Shown here in pieces: positions 7,963-17,007 of a stretch of DNA of 49,846 nucleotides. Within the stretch, counting starts at the first letter, position 1, and each line of letters begins with the position of its first letter. The DNA is taken from assembly GCA_900546515.1 (NCBI GenBank), contig URDG01000020.1, positions 1 through 49,846 on the forward strand, read 5' to 3'. Under the pieces are notes generated by a model that worked only from the letters and a program-made list of their open reading frames with translations, was not told where the DNA came from and did no database searches. Position numbers and translations under genes: made by a program. The stretch comes from an uncultured Eubacteriales bacterium (GTDB lineage Bacteria > Bacillota > Clostridia > Oscillospirales > Oscillospiraceae).

Positions 7963-7997
7963 TGGATTTGCGTGTCCGGCCAAAACGGGCCGTCAGT

Positions 7998-8084
7998 CTA
8001 GAATATTCTTATCTTATCGCTCCTGAATCTCTTTGCCGCCTCGGCGTCGATTTCGTTTTTCTTTTTGCGAATTGCTCTGAACAT
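7998..8084 (-). CDS. 28-residue basic small protein or truncated PPOX-like remnant
   Basis: A 28-codon ORF starting MFRAIRKKKNEID and ending KIRIF, with 11 Lys/Arg residues. GGAG lies nine bases before the ATG. It has an excellent promoter (TTGATA, 17 bases, TATAAT) and a strong terminator on the same strand, so a complete minimal transcription unit encloses it. The first nine residues resemble the N-terminus of pyridoxamine-phosphate-oxidase-like proteins (MFRxMRRKKQ type), so it may be what remains after an internal deletion of such a gene. Alternatively it is a genuine microprotein. Too short to decide from sequence alone. Confidence 0.5.
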   Translation of the reverse strand: MFRAIRKKKNEIDAEAAKRFRSDKIRIF

Positions 8085-8117
8085 TGCCTTATACTCCGTC
8101 TGAATTAATATACTGAA

Positions 8118-8146
8118 ATTATATCATACAGAGCAGTGCCTATCAA
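8118..8146 (-). promoter_or_regulatory. Minus-strand sigma-A promoter for the small ORF
   Basis: Reading the minus strand: TTGATA (8146-8141), exactly 17 bases, then TATAAT (8123-8118). It stands back-to-back with the marR promoter 18 bases away. Confidence 0.85.
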
Positions 8147-8163
8147 CGGCTGATTTGCGGGGC

Positions 8164-8208
8164 TTGACAAAAGTGAAAGATTAAGCTAATATAATTATAC
8201 TGGCTTAA
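8164..8208 (+). promoter_or_regulatory. marR-MATE promoter with possible MarR operator
   Basis: TTGACA (8164-8169), 17 bases, TAATAT (8187-8192). An inverted repeat TTAAGC (8181-8186) and GCTTAA (8203-8208) brackets the -10 and the likely start site, a natural place for autorepression by the adjacent MarR protein. The operator role is inference. Confidence 0.7.
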
Positions 8209-8231
8209 CTAAAATAAAAGAGGACGACGAT

Positions 8232-8675
8232 ATGAGGATAAACGACGCACTTGATAAATTCTATTACAGCGCCGCACTGTGCGATCTGCGCCTGATGAAC
8301 AGGGAACAGCAGAAGGGAAGCCTGAGCTTCAACAGCATGCTCTATCTGGACATCATTTTTTTCATGCACGGCAAGTGCACGGTGTCCAAGCTTGCGGAGC
8401 TGCTGCATGTGTCAAAGCCGGGAGTGACACAGAAGATCAACGAGCTTATCGGGCAGGGACTTGTTATAAAGACTGTCGACGCCGGGGACAGGCGGCGGAA
8501 CTATCTTGCGATAAATGAAGAGGCCGCGCCGCAGTATAAGGTCTACAGACATCAGGACGCTGCGGCGATAGAAGAGATCGCGGCGAAGTATTCGGCGGAG
8601 GATATGGAAAAGTTCTGCGAAATGCTTGATATAGTATCGAAAAACAATTTTGAGGAGATCACCACGGAACCATGA
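8232..8675 (+). CDS. MarR-family transcriptional regulator
   Basis: 147-residue winged-helix regulator. The HTH lies at about residues 53-80 (CTVSKLAELLHVSKPGVTQKINELIGQGLV) and the wing contains the conserved DAGDRRRNYL. The N-terminal helix differs from typical MarR but has the right length for a dimer interface. The stop codon overlaps the start of the MATE efflux gene by four bases (ATGA), so the two are translationally coupled and the regulator most likely controls the pump in response to a substrate of that pump. An inverted repeat at the promoter is a candidate operator. Confidence 0.9.
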   Translation: MRINDALDKFYYSAALCDLRLMNREQQKGSLSFNSMLYLDIIFFMHGKCTVSKLAELLHVSKPGVTQKINELIGQGLVIKTVDAGDRRRNYLAINEEAAPQYKVYRHQDAAAIEEIAAKYSAEDMEKFCEMLDIVSKNNFEEITTEP

Positions 8676-10078
8676 TCAAAGAGAAAAAAGTGAAGGCGGA
8701 AAACGGTTTTCTGAGCGGGCCGATAGTCCCGGCCCTGCTGAAATTTTCAATACCGGTGCTGCTGGCGCTGTTTTTGCAGACCTTCTACGGGGCGTTTGAT
8801 CTGTGGGCGGTCGGCCGCTTCAGCAGCGCCGCGGATGTGTCGGCCGTCCTGACAGGTAGCCAGACCATGCTCATAATCAACGGCATATGCACCGGCCTTA
8901 CGATGGGCACGACGGTGCTGCTCGGCATGAGGATAGGCGAAAGGGATGAGGACGGCGCGGCAAGGACGATATATACCAGCATATATGTATTTACGGCGCT
9001 CGGCCTCGTGTTCACCGCCGTCACGGTGCTGGCGGCGCGGCCCATCTCCGTGCTCATGAATGCGCCGGAGGAGGCGCTGGAGCATACTACGGATTATATC
9101 CGGATCTGCGGTGCGGGGAGTATTTTTATCGCGGCCTACAATCTCATAAGCGCGATATTCCGCGGTATGGGAAACTCCAAAGCGCCGCTGCTGTTTGTTG
9201 CGATAGCGAGCGCGGTCAATATTGTGGGCGATGTCGTCCTGATAGGGGTGTTTGATATGGGCGCGGCGGGGGCCGCGATAGCCACGACAGGGGCGCAGGG
9301 TGTGAGCGTTGTGCTGTCGTATGTGCTGATAAGAAAGCACGGCCTCCCGTTCCCGATGACGGGCGCCAACCGCCGCCTGGACGGCAGCACGGCGGGGAAG
9401 GTCGTAAAGCTCGGCGCGCCGATAGCCCTGCAGGATATGTGCAATGAATTATCGTATCTGGTAATTATCGGCCTTGTCAACGCGCTCGGCCTTACGATCT
9501 CTGTGGGCGTTGGCATTGCGGAGAAAATTGCAATGTTCATCCTGCTCATTCCGATGTCATACATGCAGTCGGTGTCGGCTTTCGTTGCACAGAACACCGG
9601 CGCGCGGCAGCATGAGCGGGCAAAAAAAGCAATGTGGGACGGCATGGCGACGGCGGCTGTCCTTGGCGGGGCAACGGCGTACATCGCCTTTTTCCATGGC
9701 GATGTGCTGACGTCAATCTTTATCGGCGACGCGGCGGCGATAAAGGTATCTGCGGAATTTTTGAAGGCAACGTCCATAGAGTGCTTCATTATGTCCATTG
9801 CATACTGCTTTGCAGGCTATTTCAACGGCATCGGAAAGACGCGCTTCGTCATGGCGCAGGGGCTGTGCGCTGTGCTGCTGGTGCGTATTCCGGCTGCGTG
9901 GTATACAAGCACCCGGCCGAATCCGGTCGCGTTCCATATAGGACTGTCCGAGACGCTTGCGGCGCTCTCAATGCTTATAGCCTGCGGCGGGTATTATGCG
10001 CTGCGTGAAATACGGAAAAAGAGAGGCGGCGCGCCGGACGCAGGCATTGACGGCGCCGCCGGAAAGGAAAGGGTATAA
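8672..10078 (+). CDS. MATE-family efflux transporter
   Basis: 468-residue inner-membrane antiporter with about 12 membrane segments in the MATE arrangement of two similar halves (first half begins PALLKFSIPVLLALFLQTFYG with DLWAVGRFSS; second half from about residue 240, KLGAPIALQDMCNELSYL). The motif GMGNSKAPL in the first half and GIGKTRFVMAQG in the second are typical. MATE pumps use a Na+ or H+ gradient to expel cationic drugs and metabolites. Overlapping its MarR regulator by four bases indicates a drug-inducible efflux unit. The C-terminus is a charged cytoplasmic tail. Confidence 0.92.
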   Translation: MIKEKKVKAENGFLSGPIVPALLKFSIPVLLALFLQTFYGAFDLWAVGRFSSAADVSAVLTGSQTMLIINGICTGLTMGTTVLLGMRIGERDEDGAARTIYTSIYVFTALGLVFTAVTVLAARPISVLMNAPEEALEHTTDYIRICGAGSIFIAAYNLISAIFRGMGNSKAPLLFVAIASAVNIVGDVVLIGVFDMGAAGAAIATTGAQGVSVVLSYVLIRKHGLPFPMTGANRRLDGSTAGKVVKLGAPIALQDMCNELSYLVIIGLVNALGLTISVGVGIAEKIAMFILLIPMSYMQSVSAFVAQNTGARQHERAKKAMWDGMATAAVLGGATAYIAFFHGDVLTSIFIGDAAAIKVSAEFLKATSIECFIMSIAYCFAGYFNGIGKTRFVMAQGLCAVLLVRIPAAWYTSTRPNPVAFHIGLSETLAALSMLIACGGYYALREIRKKRGGAPDAGIDGAAGKERV

Positions 10079-10091
10079 AGGAATGAGAGCT

Positions 10092-11051
10092 ATGAAAATT
10101 TTTGACATGCATTGCGATACTCTGCTTGAGATGTATCTGAAAAAGAAAGACCTTGCCGAGCTGGACGGGCATATAAATCTTGAAAAGCTCAGAAGCGGCG
10201 GGGCGCTTCTGCAGTGCTTTGCGGCTTTTCTGCCGACGCATGACTGCGCCGCGGAGTATGGGCTGAAAGAGACGCCGTATGAGCTGTTCTGCGCAATGGC
10301 GGACATATTCGACGCACAGATGGAGCGTTATAAGGATGTTATGGCGCCGGTGCGCTGCTATGACGATATAGCGCGCAATGCGCAGTCAGGTAAAATATCG
10401 GCGCTGCTTACGGTCGAGGACACGGTACTGCTAGACGGCAGAATAGAACGGCTCGACGAGATGTATGCACGCGGTGTGCGCATGTCGGCGCTGACGTGGA
10501 ACTACGAAAATTCTCTCGGCTATCCGAATTCCCCTGAGCCTGCACGGCATGAAAAGGGACTCAAGCCCTTTGGACTGGAGGCGGTCGAACGGATGAATGA
10601 GCTCGGCATGATAGTCGACGTGTCGCATATCTCCGAGGGCGGATTCTGGGATGTGGCTCAACACAGCCGCAGGCCGTTTGCCGCATCGCACTCCTGCGCC
10701 CGCGCGCTCTGCGGCCACAGCCGCAATCTGACGGACCGGCAGCTCCGCGCTCTGGCGGACTGCGGCGGCGTATGCGGTGTGAATTTTTACTCGGCATTCC
10801 TCACGGGGAGCGGAAAATACACCGCCAACGCCGATATTGTGCGCCACATGCAGTACATAAAAGACAAGGCCGGGATAGGTACGGTCGCGCTGGGTTCGGA
10901 CTTTGACGGCATTGACTGCACGCTTGAGATGCGCGATTACGCAGGCTTTCCCATGCTCATAGATGCGATGAGCGATGTTTTTACCGACGATGAAATAGAC
11001 CTCATATGCAGCAAAAACGCGCTGCGTGTATTCAAGGACGCTGTGGGCTGA
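10092..11051 (+). CDS. Membrane-dipeptidase-type (M19) metallopeptidase
   Basis: 319-residue zinc dipeptidase of peptidase family M19 (renal dipeptidase-like). Metal-binding signatures appear in order: HxD in FDMHCDTL at the N-terminus, the bridging glutamate in LTVEDTVLLDG, His in VDVSHISEGGFWDV, His in AASHSCARAL, and GSDFDGID near the C-terminus. It should hydrolyse dipeptides, often with D-residue tolerance, in the cytoplasm. The second ATG (10092) is preferred because AAAGGA at 10077-10082 then has nine-base spacing. It begins 13 bases after the MATE stop, so it may be the last gene of the marR-MATE operon. Confidence 0.9.
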   Translation: MKIFDMHCDTLLEMYLKKKDLAELDGHINLEKLRSGGALLQCFAAFLPTHDCAAEYGLKETPYELFCAMADIFDAQMERYKDVMAPVRCYDDIARNAQSGKISALLTVEDTVLLDGRIERLDEMYARGVRMSALTWNYENSLGYPNSPEPARHEKGLKPFGLEAVERMNELGMIVDVSHISEGGFWDVAQHSRRPFAASHSCARALCGHSRNLTDRQLRALADCGGVCGVNFYSAFLTGSGKYTANADIVRHMQYIKDKAGIGTVALGSDFDGIDCTLEMRDYAGFPMLIDAMSDVFTDDEIDLICSKNALRVFKDAVG

Positions 11052-11083
11052 GAAAACAGGAACGAAAAAGATAAAGATGCATG

Positions 11084-11119
11084 AAAACGGCATCCCGGAT
11101 CATCCGGGATGCCGTTTTT
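11084..11119. terminator. Bidirectional terminator between dipeptidase and surface protein
   Basis: Fifteen-base arms AAAACGGCATCCCGG and CCGGGATGCCGTTTT around a five-base loop; T-run on the plus strand, and the complementary A-run gives a T-run on the minus strand, so it serves both convergent genes. Confidence 0.9.
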
Positions 11120-11129
11120 GGATCTATGC

Positions 11130-14100
11130 TTACGCCGCAATGGCGTTTTCGGATTGCTGGAGAAGGTCAGTCATGTCATACAGAGCTGTCTTTTCATCCA
11201 TGAGCCTGTAATATGCGGTGAGGGCGTAATAGCCTTGAGCTGTCGCAATATCATCGCGCTCGCCGTCCATGACGTGGCGGAAGCCGCCGCCGTCGACATA
11301 GAACGAGCACAGCGAATCGACGACGCTCACGCCGTTCTTTATAAAGCGTGAGTCGGTATCCGGGTCAATGCCGAGCGCTGTCAGCGCAACGATGACCTGA
11401 GAGGCAGACTCGCTGTTGAGATCGCCATAGCTCTCGTAGCCGCCGGTAGTAGTCTGCATGCCGGAGAGCACGTCCACCGCCTTGTCAACGGCTTCTTTCA
11501 CGTCCTTGCCGAGCTTGCCGGCGGGTTTGGCCTCGTAATATCCGGCCAGCGCCTGCACGGCCATTGCCGTCATATCGGGCTCCGCCTCATCGCCTGAGAA
11601 AGCCCAGCCGCCGTCCTCAAGCTGCGCGTCAAGCAGGTACTGTATGAGCGCTTCTCTTGTGGCCGGGATTGCCGCGCTTTCAATCACAGGAATCTCATAA
11701 TCGCCGGAATCGAGCGCGAGAAGCGCATAGATCACACCGCTGAGGCTCTGCTTTTCAATGTAGTCGAGATCGCCGAGCGCTGTCAGCAGGTCGTGCCCGG
11801 CGACGTCTGTCACGTCGCGGCCCATCGCGGTCAGCGCGAGGATCAGGCGGGAGTTGTCGGACGAGCGCTTTACGTCGAGACGGCCGCTGTCGTCGATGTG
11901 TTCATCCACGTACTTTTCAATGGCTTTGTAATACTCGCCGGGGACGTCGCGTCCGCTGCGGGCGAGACCGAGTACCAGCCATTCGCTGCCGAAAGCGGCC
12001 AGCTTTTCATCGTCGTCCTTCTCAATGTAGTCGCCGGTGATCGTGTAGATGTCAAGCTTCTTCTGGTTGTTCTTTATTATTGCCGCATAGGCGCGCTCGG
12101 CCTCAAAGAGAGTGTTGCGGTTTGAGACCCTGCCTTTGTCCGCCTGACTCAGACTGTCATAGGCTTTGCGCGCGGCGGTGATCTTATCCGCACTGTCCTT
12201 TGTGACGGTGCCGATAGCGTCAATGAGCTTTATGACGTCGTCCGGCGTATAAGACGTGGACATGCCGGTGAGCTTCGTGTAGTCGTCGGTATAGAAGAAC
12301 ACGATGTTGTCGCCGTTTTTAAGGTAATACTGCGTCATGACGATATTGGGTATTGCACCGTTGACGGCGTACATCCAGCCGGAGTATTCGCCGCGGTCCT
12401 TCTGGCTGAGCATGCTGCCGTCAGGCCGGACAATGCCGGTCACAAAGCTGCCGCCGACAGCGCTGTAGCCGTGCTCGGCAAGCGCGGTGCTGAACACGTC
12501 GTAGACGGTCACGCCTTCGTTGAGCTTGTCATATTTGGTGCTGAACCACACGCTGCCGTTGTCGCTGAGCGTGAAGCCGACGGTCAGGTATTTGTCGTCG
12601 GGCTTATCGGAGCTGGGGTCGGTGCCGGTGACGGTGAGTTCGACCGAGACAGGCTGACGGTAGAGCAGCTTGAAGAGCTGATTGTCGGGGTAGAGCTCTG
12701 CGTACTTGCCGTAGGTCTCGCTTGAAAGGCAGCTGCTTATCGTGACGCGCTTGTGTTCTTTATCGCGCGTTACGAGCAGGTTTTCATGGCTTATGACTGC
12801 GGCGTTGCTGGATTTGAAGAGCCGCCACTGTTCGGAGGCATACCAGCCGTCCAGCTCTGCGGGTACTATGCCGTGATCTTTCATCTCCGCGTAGTTGTAC
12901 ACCCACACGAGGTTTCCGGCATCGTCGAGATAGGCCTCCTGGAACGGATGAAGATCGGTCGTGATATTGCCGGGATCGGTATTTGCATTTTTGATGCCGT
13001 CAAAGTAATGCTCTTTTACGAGCTGCATCAGAGCAATCTCTTTGTATATCTCGTCGGAGTCGAGCGGCTGCACTGTGACAGTTATGTCTTTGGAGACGCG
13101 CACGCCGGATTCCAGGTCGGTGATCGCAACGGTCAGCGTCACGTCAACGGGGTCCTCTCCGGGGAGCGGGCGGTATACGAATACACGCGCGGCGTTGTTC
13201 ACATCGGGGTCTGCAATGACGGAGGTGTTGCTGCTCGTGATAGTGACAGGCTGATACTTGCCGTCCACGTCGAAGTCGCGCGTCGTGGGGAACTGGATGT
13301 CGTTTATCACATTGCCGGTATCAAGCGGCTCGCCTGTGACAAAGTCGGTGAGTCCGGGATCTTTCAGACCGGCTTCAAGCTTCTGCTCAAGCTCGTGGCG
13401 GAGAAGCTCGTCGGGATCTGTCTCGCTGCCCTTTACGATGATGTTGAAGACCTTCGACACGGTAAGGCCGCTGACGTTATTGCACACGAGCGAGGCCGTG
13501 ACTGTGACGGTCTTGTCAAAACGGTCGGGCTTCAGAGTTACGGCGTAGGGGGAGTAGTACGGATAGTAGGGGGCGCTGCCGATCTTGAGGGTCTTTGTAT
13601 CGGCACTTGACCATGTGACGGTCGCCCAGGTCTCAAAGTCGCCCGATGAGGAGAAATCGGCGTTTTCAAAGGCGACGCCGTCCTTGAGCGGGTAATGGAG
13701 CAGCTTCAGCTCGGATACCGGTTCCGTGGGAACGGCGAGCCGCCCCGCCGCGTCCTCAAGCTTTGCCTTTGCCTTTGCAATATCCCATGTAAGATTTGTA
13801 TACCACTCTTTTTCGACCCGCGTGCCCTTATAGCTGAGAATGAACGTGGTATAGAAATACCCGCCTCTGCCGGTCATGCTCGGGTTGAAGTAGTAGCTTA
13901 TCGTGCCGTCGGCAGCGATGGAAGAGTACTGGTTGGAGGCCGGCTCCTTTACGGAGACTTTTATACCGGTGTAGCCTTTGCCGGCCAGTATTTTTTCAAC
14001 TGCGGCGCAGGCGTTGGTATCGGTGCCGTACACGGGGGTGAATGTGCCGCTGAGGCTTTTTGCGGCCTTGGTGAGCGTTTCCTCGGTCTCGACGGCCTCT

Positions 14101-16487
14101 GCGGAATAGAGAGTGAGGACATAGTCGCGGCTCTGGGTGCTGCCGTTGGCAAGATCCGTCACGGTCGCTGTGATCCTGACATCATAAGTTCCGTTGTCGG
14201 GGAGCTTTACGACCTCCATATCGTCCGTAATGGAGCTTGAGCCACTCTTGTAGCTGACCGTATAGCCGCTGCCGGAGGTGGGCAGGCTGAGAGAGCCGGT
14301 GCTGCGGACAATATTGCCGCTGGGAAGCTTGGCCTCTATCGTTCTGAAAGCCAGACCAAAGGTGGTCTCTGTCCACATCGCATAGAGCCGGTAGGTCTCT
14401 CCGTCGCTGCTGTCCCAATCGTCGTACTCGCGGTTGATAACAGCCCCGTCATTGTACGTGGTGTAGCTGCTGTATTTTGAAGTGCTCCAGCACTTGAAAA
14501 CGTAGCCGTCGCGTGTGAAGCCGTTCTTCGGGAGCGTGATGTCCGCGTTAAAGTCGGCATGAACGTCTTCCATCGTGCCCGTGCCGCCGTTGGCGTCAAA
14601 TTTTATTATGTACTGATAGTTCCTGAAGCGGGCATACAGCGTAGTGTCCGCGTTGAATACGGTGTCCTTCGTGACGGCAGTCCCGCCGTCGGGCTCTGTG
14701 TACCAGCCGTCAAACGCCTTGCCGGACTGGCGCAGTGTGGGGAGCACGCCGTAGCTTGTGCCGGCGGGTATTTTTTTGGACCTCGGATAACCGGAGGCGT
14801 CCGCGGAGAAGGTTATGGTGACGGACTTTATCCAGTGCGCATAGATCGTCATCGGGCTGTCGTCCGGGAATTTGTACTGGTTTGTGATCTCGTTTCCGCC
14901 GTCAGGAGCGTCGAACCAGCCGGTGAACATATAGCCTTCGCGGTCGGGATCGGGCAGAGCGGAGAAATTCACGCTGTCGGAAGCCTCATCGTAGGCGTAG
15001 TTGTAGTTCTGGCCGACTATGCAGGTACGGGTGCTTGTGCGCCCGTCGGTATCATAGTTCAGATCGACGGTCAGAGTCAGCTTGTTTCCGGCCCACACTG
15101 CGTACAGATTGACGATCGCCCCGTCCTTCGCGGTAAGGTTGGAGACGGTCTGACCGTCGGTATAATCCGCGGTGGATGCGCCGGAGCTCGTGGACCAGCC
15201 CTTGAAGCTGTAGCCAGCGCGGGCATAGCCGCAGGCGGGGAGCTTTGCGCTCTGGTCGTAGCTAAGCGGCATATCCTGCATACTGCCGATGCCGTTATTG
15301 GAATTGAAGCGTACAGTATAGCTTATGGGGGACCAATGTGCGCTGCATGTGATGTCGGAATTTATCGGAGCGGAGGGATCAAAGGCTGCGCCGCCGGAGT
15401 ACCATCCGGCAAAATTGTAGCCGGTACGCGCGGCGGAGGGAACATTTTCCACGCCGAGAGCACTGCCGTTTTTTACGTTTACCGAGAGACCGGCGTCAGA
15501 GAACGTGACCACGCAGGCCGGAGCCCATACTGCGTAGAGATCCAGCGCCTCCTCGGGCTTGTCTATGGTCTGGCCGTCGGTGTAGAGGATCTCGCCGCCG
15601 GCGCTTGCGGCCCAGCCCTCGAACACTCCGTGATCCTTTTCAAAGTCGTTGAGCTTGAGGGCAGAAGCGCCGAAGAAGTTCTGCGTCACGGTCTCGTCGG
15701 TGCCGTTGTTTGCGTGGAAGGTCACGACGACCGGCTCCCCTGCGGAGAAATTGCGCAGATAAACGGTGTCGTCGTTTGAGTCGCCGCTGCTGTCTTTCGT
15801 GTATTTAAAAGCAAGCGTGTCGCCGGCGGCGCATGTTACCTGCATGCCGGTCCAGCTGCCCTCACCGCTTGCACCGCTTACGATCGCGCTGCCGTTATGC
15901 GTGATGGAGAATACGTCGTATCTTGCTTCGGTGGATACTCTGTATTCAAAGCTGACCTGCACGTCGGCGGTGAAAGTGAGCGTGAGCGTGCTGCTGGTGT
16001 AGCTCTTGCCCTGATTGCCGGAGACGAGCATGCCGCCGTAGCTGCCCCATTTCGTGGTGCCGGTACCGGGGTCGGCGTTCGCGGGGATGCCGTTGAGAAG
16101 GCTTGCGTCAAATGCGCCGGCAGTAATGCGCGCGGCAAGCGGCGCAGGCTCGACGGCCTCTTCCGCAGAGTCCTCTTTGTCTTCCGCAGCGTCCTCTTCT
16201 TCGGCGCCGTCCTCCGGCGCAGCGGACGGCGAAGGTTCCTCGGCTGCGTCGGGTTCCACGGCTTCCTCCGGCGCGGCGGACGGAGCGGGTTCCGCTGTAG
16301 CAGCGGGAGTTTCAGCCGGTGCGGGCTCTGCGGATGCGGCAGGCTCGGCAACGGGAGCCGGTGCGGCATCGTCCGCCGCGCCGGTTCCGGCAGCGGGCTG
16401 CGCCCCGGCGTCGGCAAATGCGGCGGCCGGTACGAGGCTCAGCAGCATTATGAACGTCAGTGCAAGGGATAGAATGCGTTTTCTCAT
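11130..16487 (-). CDS. Giant secreted transcobalamin-like protein (InlB repeats, DUF4430, alpha/alpha-toroid)
   Basis: 1785-residue exported protein. Order of parts: signal peptide 1-25 (basic start, hydrophobic core, cleavage after AFA); Ala/Pro/Glu-rich linker about 26-120; a beta-rich domain about 120-250; six InlB/Flg_new-type repeats about 256-704, each closing with forms like LYAVW or IYAHW; several Ig-like modules about 710-1290; a DUF4430 domain about 1299-1406 (GWMYAVNG, GDNIVFFYTDDY); a helical linker about 1412-1465; then an alpha/alpha-toroid about 1486-1775 with DGGWAF and GGYESYG turns like prenyltransferase/cobalamin-binding repeats. No LPXTG or SLH anchor is visible. A cobalamin riboswitch with terminator precedes it. 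DUF4430 and the toroid correspond to the two domains of intrinsic factor/transcobalamin, so a corrinoid-capturing surface protein is inferred. GGAGGG lies six bases before the ATG. Confidence 0.85.
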   Translation of the reverse strand: MRKRILSLALTFIMLLSLVPAAAFADAGAQPAAGTGAADDAAPAPVAEPAASAEPAPAETPAATAEPAPSAAPEEAVEPDAAEEPSPSAAPEDGAEEEDAAEDKEDSAEEAVEPAPLAARITAGAFDASLLNGIPANADPGTGTTKWGSYGGMLVSGNQGKSYTSSTLTLTFTADVQVSFEYRVSTEARYDVFSITHNGSAIVSGASGEGSWTGMQVTCAAGDTLAFKYTKDSSGDSNDDTVYLRNFSAGEPVVVTFHANNGTDETVTQNFFGASALKLNDFEKDHGVFEGWAASAGGEILYTDGQTIDKPEEALDLYAVWAPACVVTFSDAGLSVNVKNGSALGVENVPSAARTGYNFAGWYSGGAAFDPSAPINSDITCSAHWSPISYTVRFNSNNGIGSMQDMPLSYDQSAKLPACGYARAGYSFKGWSTSSGASTADYTDGQTVSNLTAKDGAIVNLYAVWAGNKLTLTVDLNYDTDGRTSTRTCIVGQNYNYAYDEASDSVNFSALPDPDREGYMFTGWFDAPDGGNEITNQYKFPDDSPMTIYAHWIKSVTITFSADASGYPRSKKIPAGTSYGVLPTLRQSGKAFDGWYTEPDGGTAVTKDTVFNADTTLYARFRNYQYIIKFDANGGTGTMEDVHADFNADITLPKNGFTRDGYVFKCWSTSKYSSYTTYNDGAVINREYDDWDSSDGETYRLYAMWTETTFGLAFRTIEAKLPSGNIVRSTGSLSLPTSGSGYTVSYKSGSSSITDDMEVVKLPDNGTYDVRITATVTDLANGSTQSRDYVLTLYSAEAVETEETLTKAAKSLSGTFTPVYGTDTNACAAVEKILAGKGYTGIKVSVKEPASNQYSSIAADGTISYYFNPSMTGRGGYFYTTFILSYKGTRVEKEWYTNLTWDIAKAKAKLEDAAGRLAVPTEPVSELKLLHYPLKDGVAFENADFSSSGDFETWATVTWSSADTKTLKIGSAPYYPYYSPYAVTLKPDRFDKTVTVTASLVCNNVSGLTVSKVFNIIVKGSETDPDELLRHELEQKLEAGLKDPGLTDFVTGEPLDTGNVINDIQFPTTRDFDVDGKYQPVTITSSNTSVIADPDVNNAARVFVYRPLPGEDPVDVTLTVAITDLESGVRVSKDITVTVQPLDSDEIYKEIALMQLVKEHYFDGIKNANTDPGNITTDLHPFQEAYLDDAGNLVWVYNYAEMKDHGIVPAELDGWYASEQWRLFKSSNAAVISHENLLVTRDKEHKRVTISSCLSSETYGKYAELYPDNQLFKLLYRQPVSVELTVTGTDPSSDKPDDKYLTVGFTLSDNGSVWFSTKYDKLNEGVTVYDVFSTALAEHGYSAVGGSFVTGIVRPDGSMLSQKDRGEYSGWMYAVNGAIPNIVMTQYYLKNGDNIVFFYTDDYTKLTGMSTSYTPDDVIKLIDAIGTVTKDSADKITAARKAYDSLSQADKGRVSNRNTLFEAERAYAAIIKNNQKKLDIYTITGDYIEKDDDEKLAAFGSEWLVLGLARSGRDVPGEYYKAIEKYVDEHIDDSGRLDVKRSSDNSRLILALTAMGRDVTDVAGHDLLTALGDLDYIEKQSLSGVIYALLALDSGDYEIPVIESAAIPATREALIQYLLDAQLEDGGWAFSGDEAEPDMTAMAVQALAGYYEAKPAGKLGKDVKEAVDKAVDVLSGMQTTTGGYESYGDLNSESASQVIVALTALGIDPDTDSRFIKNGVSVVDSLCSFYVDGGGFRHVMDGERDDIATAQGYYALTAYYRLMDEKTALYDMTDLLQQSENAIAA

Positions 16488-16564
16488 GATTGCCCTCCGA
16501 TCGGTTCTTTCAAGCAATGCCGCAGACGCATAGTGCGGCGCTGCCGTGTATATACATCCGGCCG

Positions 16565-16598
16565 GAAGAAAAAAGCTTCCTCCATACGGAAGAAGCTT
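16565..16598 (-). terminator. Expression-platform terminator of the cobalamin riboswitch
   Basis: On the minus strand AAGCTTCTTCC, loop GTAT, GGAGGAAGCTT, then a T-run (TTTTTTC). It lies between the aptamer and the surface-protein start, so ligand binding probably controls transcript elongation. Confidence 0.85.
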
Positions 16599-16673
16599 GG
16601 CACGACAAACCAGACCCAGGTTTCCCTGCGTCAAAAAAACCAGCCTGCTCCTCCTCGGGACGGATGATGATCA

Positions 16674-16846
16674 GCGTCTGCGGCAAGTATTCTGACTTAT
16701 GGGTCGTCCTCAGGCAGGCCTTCCCAGGAGAAAAACTCCCAGTGACATTTTTCTGCCATCGTCGCCAAATACAGCAGCGGGACTGCTCCGGATTCACACC
16801 GGATTCCTTGTTGGGCTCCGAACATGGTTCATCGCACCGCAGATGC
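16674..16846 (-). ncRNA. Cobalamin riboswitch aptamer
   Basis: Read on the minus strand, the element has the cobalamin-riboswitch core GGAATCCGGTGTGAATCCGG followed by GCAGTCCCGCTGCTGT, the GGCAGAAAAATGTCACTGG segment, a GGGAAGG stretch, and the 3' signature AAGTCAGAATACTTGCC. A closing stem pairs GCATCTGCGG (plus 16837-16846) with CCGCAGACGC (plus 16674-16683), nine of ten bases complementary. Known family function: binds adenosyl- or other cobalamins and lowers expression when vitamin B12 is plentiful. Here it governs the giant secreted protein. The class of preferred cobalamin cannot be told by eye. Confidence 0.93.
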
Positions 16847-16903
16847 TATGCAGGGCAGCGCCGCGCGATAGGGCTGCGGCAGCCGCCTTTATTTTGCTCA
16901 AAA

Positions 16904-16932
16904 ATTATACCACAGCCTCCCGCACGGCGCAA
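16904..16932 (-). promoter_or_regulatory. Promoter of the riboswitch-controlled surface protein
   Basis: Minus strand: TTGCGC (16932-16927), 17 bases, TATAAT (16909-16904) with an extended -10 (TGG before TATAAT). It gives a 5' leader of about 410 bases that contains the whole riboswitch. Confidence 0.8.
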
Positions 16933-17007
16933 CAGGGCGCACGGTAATATTTTTTGTTACGAAAACTATACAATTTTTCGCAAATGTGTGATTTTTCAAT
17001 AAAACAG

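Noticed and set aside
14559..15779. Plus-strand 406-codon ORF opposite the giant surface protein
   Set aside because: Shadow frame of the repeat region; Val/Gly-rich without domains or ribosome site.
16631..16650. Second terminator of the riboswitch (T-run at 16632-16638 on the minus strand)
   Set aside because: A run of seven T occurs but the preceding stem is weak; the 16573-16598 hairpin is far stronger.
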